From positions 35,207,260 to 35,271,259 of the forward strand of contig CM017559.1 in NCBI GenBank assembly GCA_007844125.1: a stretch of DNA of 64,000 bases, given 5' to 3'. Shown piece after piece: positions 60,216-64,000 of this stretch (position 1 is its first letter; every line of letters starts with the position of its first letter). The translations under genes were made by a program, and so were the position numbers. A model generated the notes under the pieces. That model had not been told where the DNA came from and searched no databases. It was given only the letters and a program-made list of their open reading frames with translations. Source of the DNA: Sinonovacula constricta. Taxonomy: Eukaryota; Mollusca; Bivalvia; Cardiida; Solecurtidae.

Positions 60216-61469
60216 TAGGAACTTGATGTCCCTAGACATTTTTTTTTACTTTTGCCCTTGTCCTTATGGTTCTTGACAGCGCGTTTCGTGTCAACAAAGA
60301 CTCGCATACAAAGTCTAGCCTTTGATAATAAATCAATGATTTGCATATATTTGCCCGATTAGGAAAGTTCGAACAGGCAGAACAGACTCATGTGTTTCCT
60401 GTAGAAAAAATGTTTAGCGCGTTAAATTTGTTATTATATCTGACAGAAGTTGAGGCATAAATAGTTTTCCAAGCAAACAGCAAACTAATTCTTTGGATTT
60501 TGCGTTGAGTTAAAGGCTATTTTTAATTAAACACTTTTTTTAAATATTTAAAATAAACAAAAACATAACTTGTTTTTTGATAGAACTTTTTCATTGTGAA
60601 ATGTGGGAGTTTTGAAAATAAACCAGACAGAAATAAAAGGTAACGAAGCTTAGGCTCCTAATTGGTTTAAAAAGAAATATCGCGAATATTCGGATTAATT
60701 TGCAGCATATTATTAAGCAGGATTCGTAATTTATTTTCTGTTATAATTCTTTGTCATTTCTAAACTGGTCAGAATGTTTCCAATTAATAAATGATAAAAT
60801 ATTTCATTATAAAATGTCTTTAGCTCTTTTTTTAACAAAATAAATTTAAATCAATGTGTCATAATTTGTGCCTGTTTCCTAGCAAAATTTGTATTACGAC
60901 ATTCGAATGTTCGGATCGTTTTGATTTCGAACGCTTGAAGGTCCGAAACATTTCTTCTATTCACAAAAAGAAAAATGTAACTAGTCTGAAGAAATGCAAA
61001 ACAACATAAAATAAAAGATAAACGTTAGCAATAGCACATGAATAAAGTACTGTTTTCAGCATCATATACAATTCTATGTATGCGGTATCGATTACTCAGT
61101 ACCTTCGTAGTTTTAAGAATATTATTTGAAGGCAACATGTTCCGAAAGAGTCAAGCATGTGACCATGTTAATTTTGTGTCTACGGCGTGTTTGCTATTGC
61201 ACGTATATCATGTCTAAGCTTGTGTCCAGTCCTGGTAGCTAATTTTTGTACCCTTGGTAGTGAAATCCTCCGTTACTGTTTTGCCGATGACCGCTGTTTT
61301 AGTTCATAATAAGACACGTCCTGTGATTTCGTTATTTAAATTCATAATAGAAAAAATGAGAAATAAGAATTACCAGCGTTAAATCTGAACTACCTCTAGA
61401 CAAAGGCAAACAGGATGAATGTGAGAGTGACAGAGATTAGGATGAGACATAACACACAAAAGGAAAAAC
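60216..61469. other. AT-rich single-copy DNA
   Basis: No gene, RNA or repeat recognised. Confidence 0.5.
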
Positions 61470-61575
61470 CAACTGTTACCGCCTTGGAACGGTCAATCGG
61501 CAAAAGGCCCGACTGGGGTGCTTAAACCTGGTTTGTAAACCGCTCCAACCTCTCACTTCCTGAAGGCTTTTCTCT
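61470..61575 (-). repeat. Family B repeat core fragment
   Basis: Matches the hairpin-containing core of 53,500-53,580 in reverse: TTACCGCCTTGGAACGGTCA, ATCGG / CCGACTGGGGTGC and CTCACTTCCTGA. The hairpin is weakened here. Confidence 0.7.
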
Positions 61576-63309
61576 TAAAGAAACAGTGCAAATAAAACTA
61601 TGCCATCAAATTGAGGCAATTTATAGGAAGCACATGCATTGAGAGTAAAAACTGATAAAAGGAAGTTGTATAGAGACAAAATAAGTTTTTAGTATACAAA
61701 TTAATTATAAAAAGTATCAAATTATGTACAGTGAATAAAAGCCTTGGCAACCTAAAAGTTCCAGGAGCCTATTTTGATATAATACAGCCCATGCGATGGC
61801 GTATAATAAGACCAATTTAACGACTTTATACAAAAGGAAATGCAATGACATCGTTTGATAGATGTGTCTTAATGTGAAATGAGATAGAGAGAAAAATGAA
61901 GGTGACCTTTGAATTTTAGAAAGCAACCCAAACCAACAAAACAAAATGTACTATTGTGAAGAGGTAATAGCTAACGAACTTCAAATATATGTTATAAAAA
62001 GCCGAGGATTTATCTGCACTTGGCATATTATGTAATAACGACAAAGTTATACTTAGTGTGAAATCTCGCGTAAAGATCATGGAGACTGCCCGAGTTGTCA
62101 CACATATACATGTACATGACACGACTGGAGAGATGAAGAGACAGAAATCCGACAATGACTCCAATTATGGCTTTAATTTAACGGTTTCGAGTTGTCTCAA
62201 CGACATGTTCGGTCATCGTGTAATTTAAAAGCAATGCAAGTTCTTGATTGTTGATCTTGACAGGGAAATTGCAAACAATGTAGTACAACGAAGTATTTCT
62301 GGGTTGTAATAATCAGCAATAATTTTACATATAAGTTTTGTAAAGAGGTCAGAAAAAGCGCTTGGTTGTCTTAAACCTGTATAAAACATGTCCATAACAC
62401 GCAGGATGGCTAATGCCTTGCTGCATGCGTGTTTCCATACTGCTATTATATTTTGAAGAATAAAATCATTGCGGTGAAAGAATTATTACAAACTCGTGCA
62501 AAAATCACCATCAAGGTATGGATAATTCACAATACTGAAGTTGAAATCGTCGTCTCTTGTCATAGATGTAAGTAGAGACGTTGCTTTTGGCAATAATGAT
62601 CTCAGTGACTAGAAATGCTGCATTTAAATGTCAGCTATATCCTTTATTAAGCGTAAGTTCTGGAGGGTAAATCAGATGGCTCATTTGAGTAACGAATGTG
62701 CCGCATGTTGACTAGATTGGTTCCGTGAGAATACTCGCAAACTACAAAGTATTACTTGTACAATGAAGTTATTATAACAATTAATTGTGTATACATTCTA
62801 ATTGTGTGCCAATCATTTGAATTAGCGCTCGTATTAAATTTAATTTCTTCCTTATATAATATACTAGCACTGGCTCCTTGAAAGTAATATCACAGATTAA
62901 GAGTCTAGTCTACATACATTTGTATTTGTATTTGGATAGGTCACACGGCGCCGAATACAGTGAAATTGAACGTGAATTGTGTATAATCAGGTTAAATTAA
63001 AGTACGTGATTAGATATATAAAATATATAAGGTTAAAATAATGTTATATACGATAATTGAAAACAGGTAAAATATATTTGTTTTGTTAAGGTAAACCACT
63101 TCTCGCCTATTACAACAGTTGTAACAAAGTATAGCTTGAAGAAATTCTCAGCACCTGGCTGGATTCAAACTTTATACGACGAAGTGAAAAGACAATATTG
63201 GAAGAGGTTATGTATACATAAGAGGCCTGTGCATATTGGGGATTGAGTGATTGATTGCACTTGTATAGCTTGTTTTGTTTTTCTTTTATGTTAATTATTG
63301 TTTATTTAT
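61576..63309. other. AT-rich single-copy DNA
   Basis: No gene called. Minus-strand frames at 61,717-61,944 and 61,916-62,164 (75 and 82 codons) have no domain I recognise. Confidence 0.5.
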
Positions 63310-63388
63310 TTACATGATGCATGTTTTGGAATTCATGAGATATAGATTATTTATTGAGGTTTGGAAATAACATTATATTGCGTTGCAG

Positions 63389-63452
63389 CTTAAAAAACGG
63401 AACTGATGCCAACGTATCGTTCACATCAGTTAGGGGGAAATATTACTTATAG
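63389..63452 (+). pseudogene. Decayed PLAT-like exon, relative of 57,249-57,339
   Basis: After a CAG (63,386-63,388) the phase-1 reading contains NGTDANVSF, the expected PLAT-type motif, but meets TAG at 63,450. The preceding ~70 bp (CATTATATTG and CATGATGCAT) match the sequence upstream of the 57-kb segment. It may be the degraded copy of a duplicated exon. Confidence 0.28.
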
Positions 63453-63787
63453 CGTTAATGGGGTTGATATGATTCTTTCTAATTAATAACATATCAAATT
63501 GAAATGATCTGTTTATATAAACTAAAAATAATAATATGAAAATTATAGTAAATTTGGTTTTAATTAGGATAAGTGTGCCTTTTTATTCTTCAATGAATTT
63601 AGCAATGCTGAACCTTCAATTATTCACCCACAAAAAATGTTGAAACACATTAAAGTGAGTATATATTGGACAATCACTGAATTGCTTTAGAAAGTAGTTT
63701 ATTGACGTAATACTTAAACAAACACTGCTTAAATAATTTTAATGGTAAAAACAAACAGTCCAGCGAGTAAATGACCTGACTATTTAG

Positions 63788-63960
63788 TTCTACGACTGGT
63801 TGGCCCAGTGTGAGGATAATGTGCCTGGGTGTGGTATCAGGCCATATGTCCACGGCATGCTATACACAGTGAAGGCAGCACTATATCTGTTTCAAGATGA
63901 CAAATTCCCCAGGTAACTAAAATTCTGTTGGTGGGACGTAAAACCCAAGAAACAAAACAG
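63788..63960 (+). mobile_element. tRNA-derived SINE, 5'-truncated
   Basis: Contains the body and tail of the 13,407-13,721 family (GACTGGTTGGCCCAGTGTGA, GAAGGCAGCACTATATCTG, GTTGGTGGGACGTAAAACCC). The tRNA-like head is missing, and the start at about 63,788 is a typical 5' truncation. Confidence 0.88.
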
Positions 63961-64000
63961 TATTAGCAGACAACGTACAAGAGAACCCTTCTTTAAACAA

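Overview
This looks like AT-rich, repeat-dominated eukaryotic DNA, most likely from a bivalve mollusc. The mollusc call is an inference. It rests on tRNA-derived SINEs ending in a 'GTTGGTGGGACGNNAAACCC'-type tail, on 'AAGGTCAAGGTCA' tandem repeats like those common in bivalve genomes, and on abundant TAG, TA, AC and TTG microsatellites. I found no intact, recognisable protein-coding gene, no rRNA and no functional tRNA. Nothing suggests a prokaryotic origin. The long open frames are microsatellite or minisatellite read-through, SINE read-through or chance.

Layout. (1) Positions 1 to about 32,470 hold a head-to-tail array of an ~11-kb unit in three copies: 1-10,943, 10,944-22,382 and 22,383 to ~32,470 (the last is 3'-truncated). 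The copies are roughly 85-95% identical by eye, so they are old duplicates. They serve as natural empty-site controls for each other. Copy 1 carries a solo LTR (3541-4274) and a long (TA)n. Copy 2 carries a full SINE (13,407-13,721), a ~690-bp transposon fragment and an inversion plus ~1.1-kb deletion. Copy 3 carries a ~645-bp dispersed repeat ('family B'). Each copy also has an older SINE with remnants of its target-site duplication, an old SINE 3' fragment, a 'family C' repeat and a TAG microsatellite of very different lengths. (2) 32,470-35,790 is AT-rich single-copy DNA with one SINE. (3) 35,790-41,050 is a ~5.3-kb minisatellite of a 49-bp unit, about 107 copies, with higher-order structure. 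(4) 41,050-64,000 is mostly single-copy AT-rich DNA with scattered dispersed repeats (families B and C, SINEs), a 146-bp tandem repeat rich in nuclear-receptor half-sites, a 33-bp AT satellite, and (CT)n and (AC)n tracts. Two related segments at ~57.2 and ~63.4 kb resemble small exons of a PLAT-type domain.

No genes can be shown to work together here. The most informative observations are comparative: transposon insertions with target duplications and empty sites, a 64-bp block identical in all three unit copies inside otherwise diverged sequence, an unusually conserved ~340-bp block, a conversion-like tract between copies 1 and 2, a heat-shock-element/TATA arrangement in the solo LTR, and a hairpin-bearing repeat family with terminal direct repeats in one copy. 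All identity figures were judged by eye.
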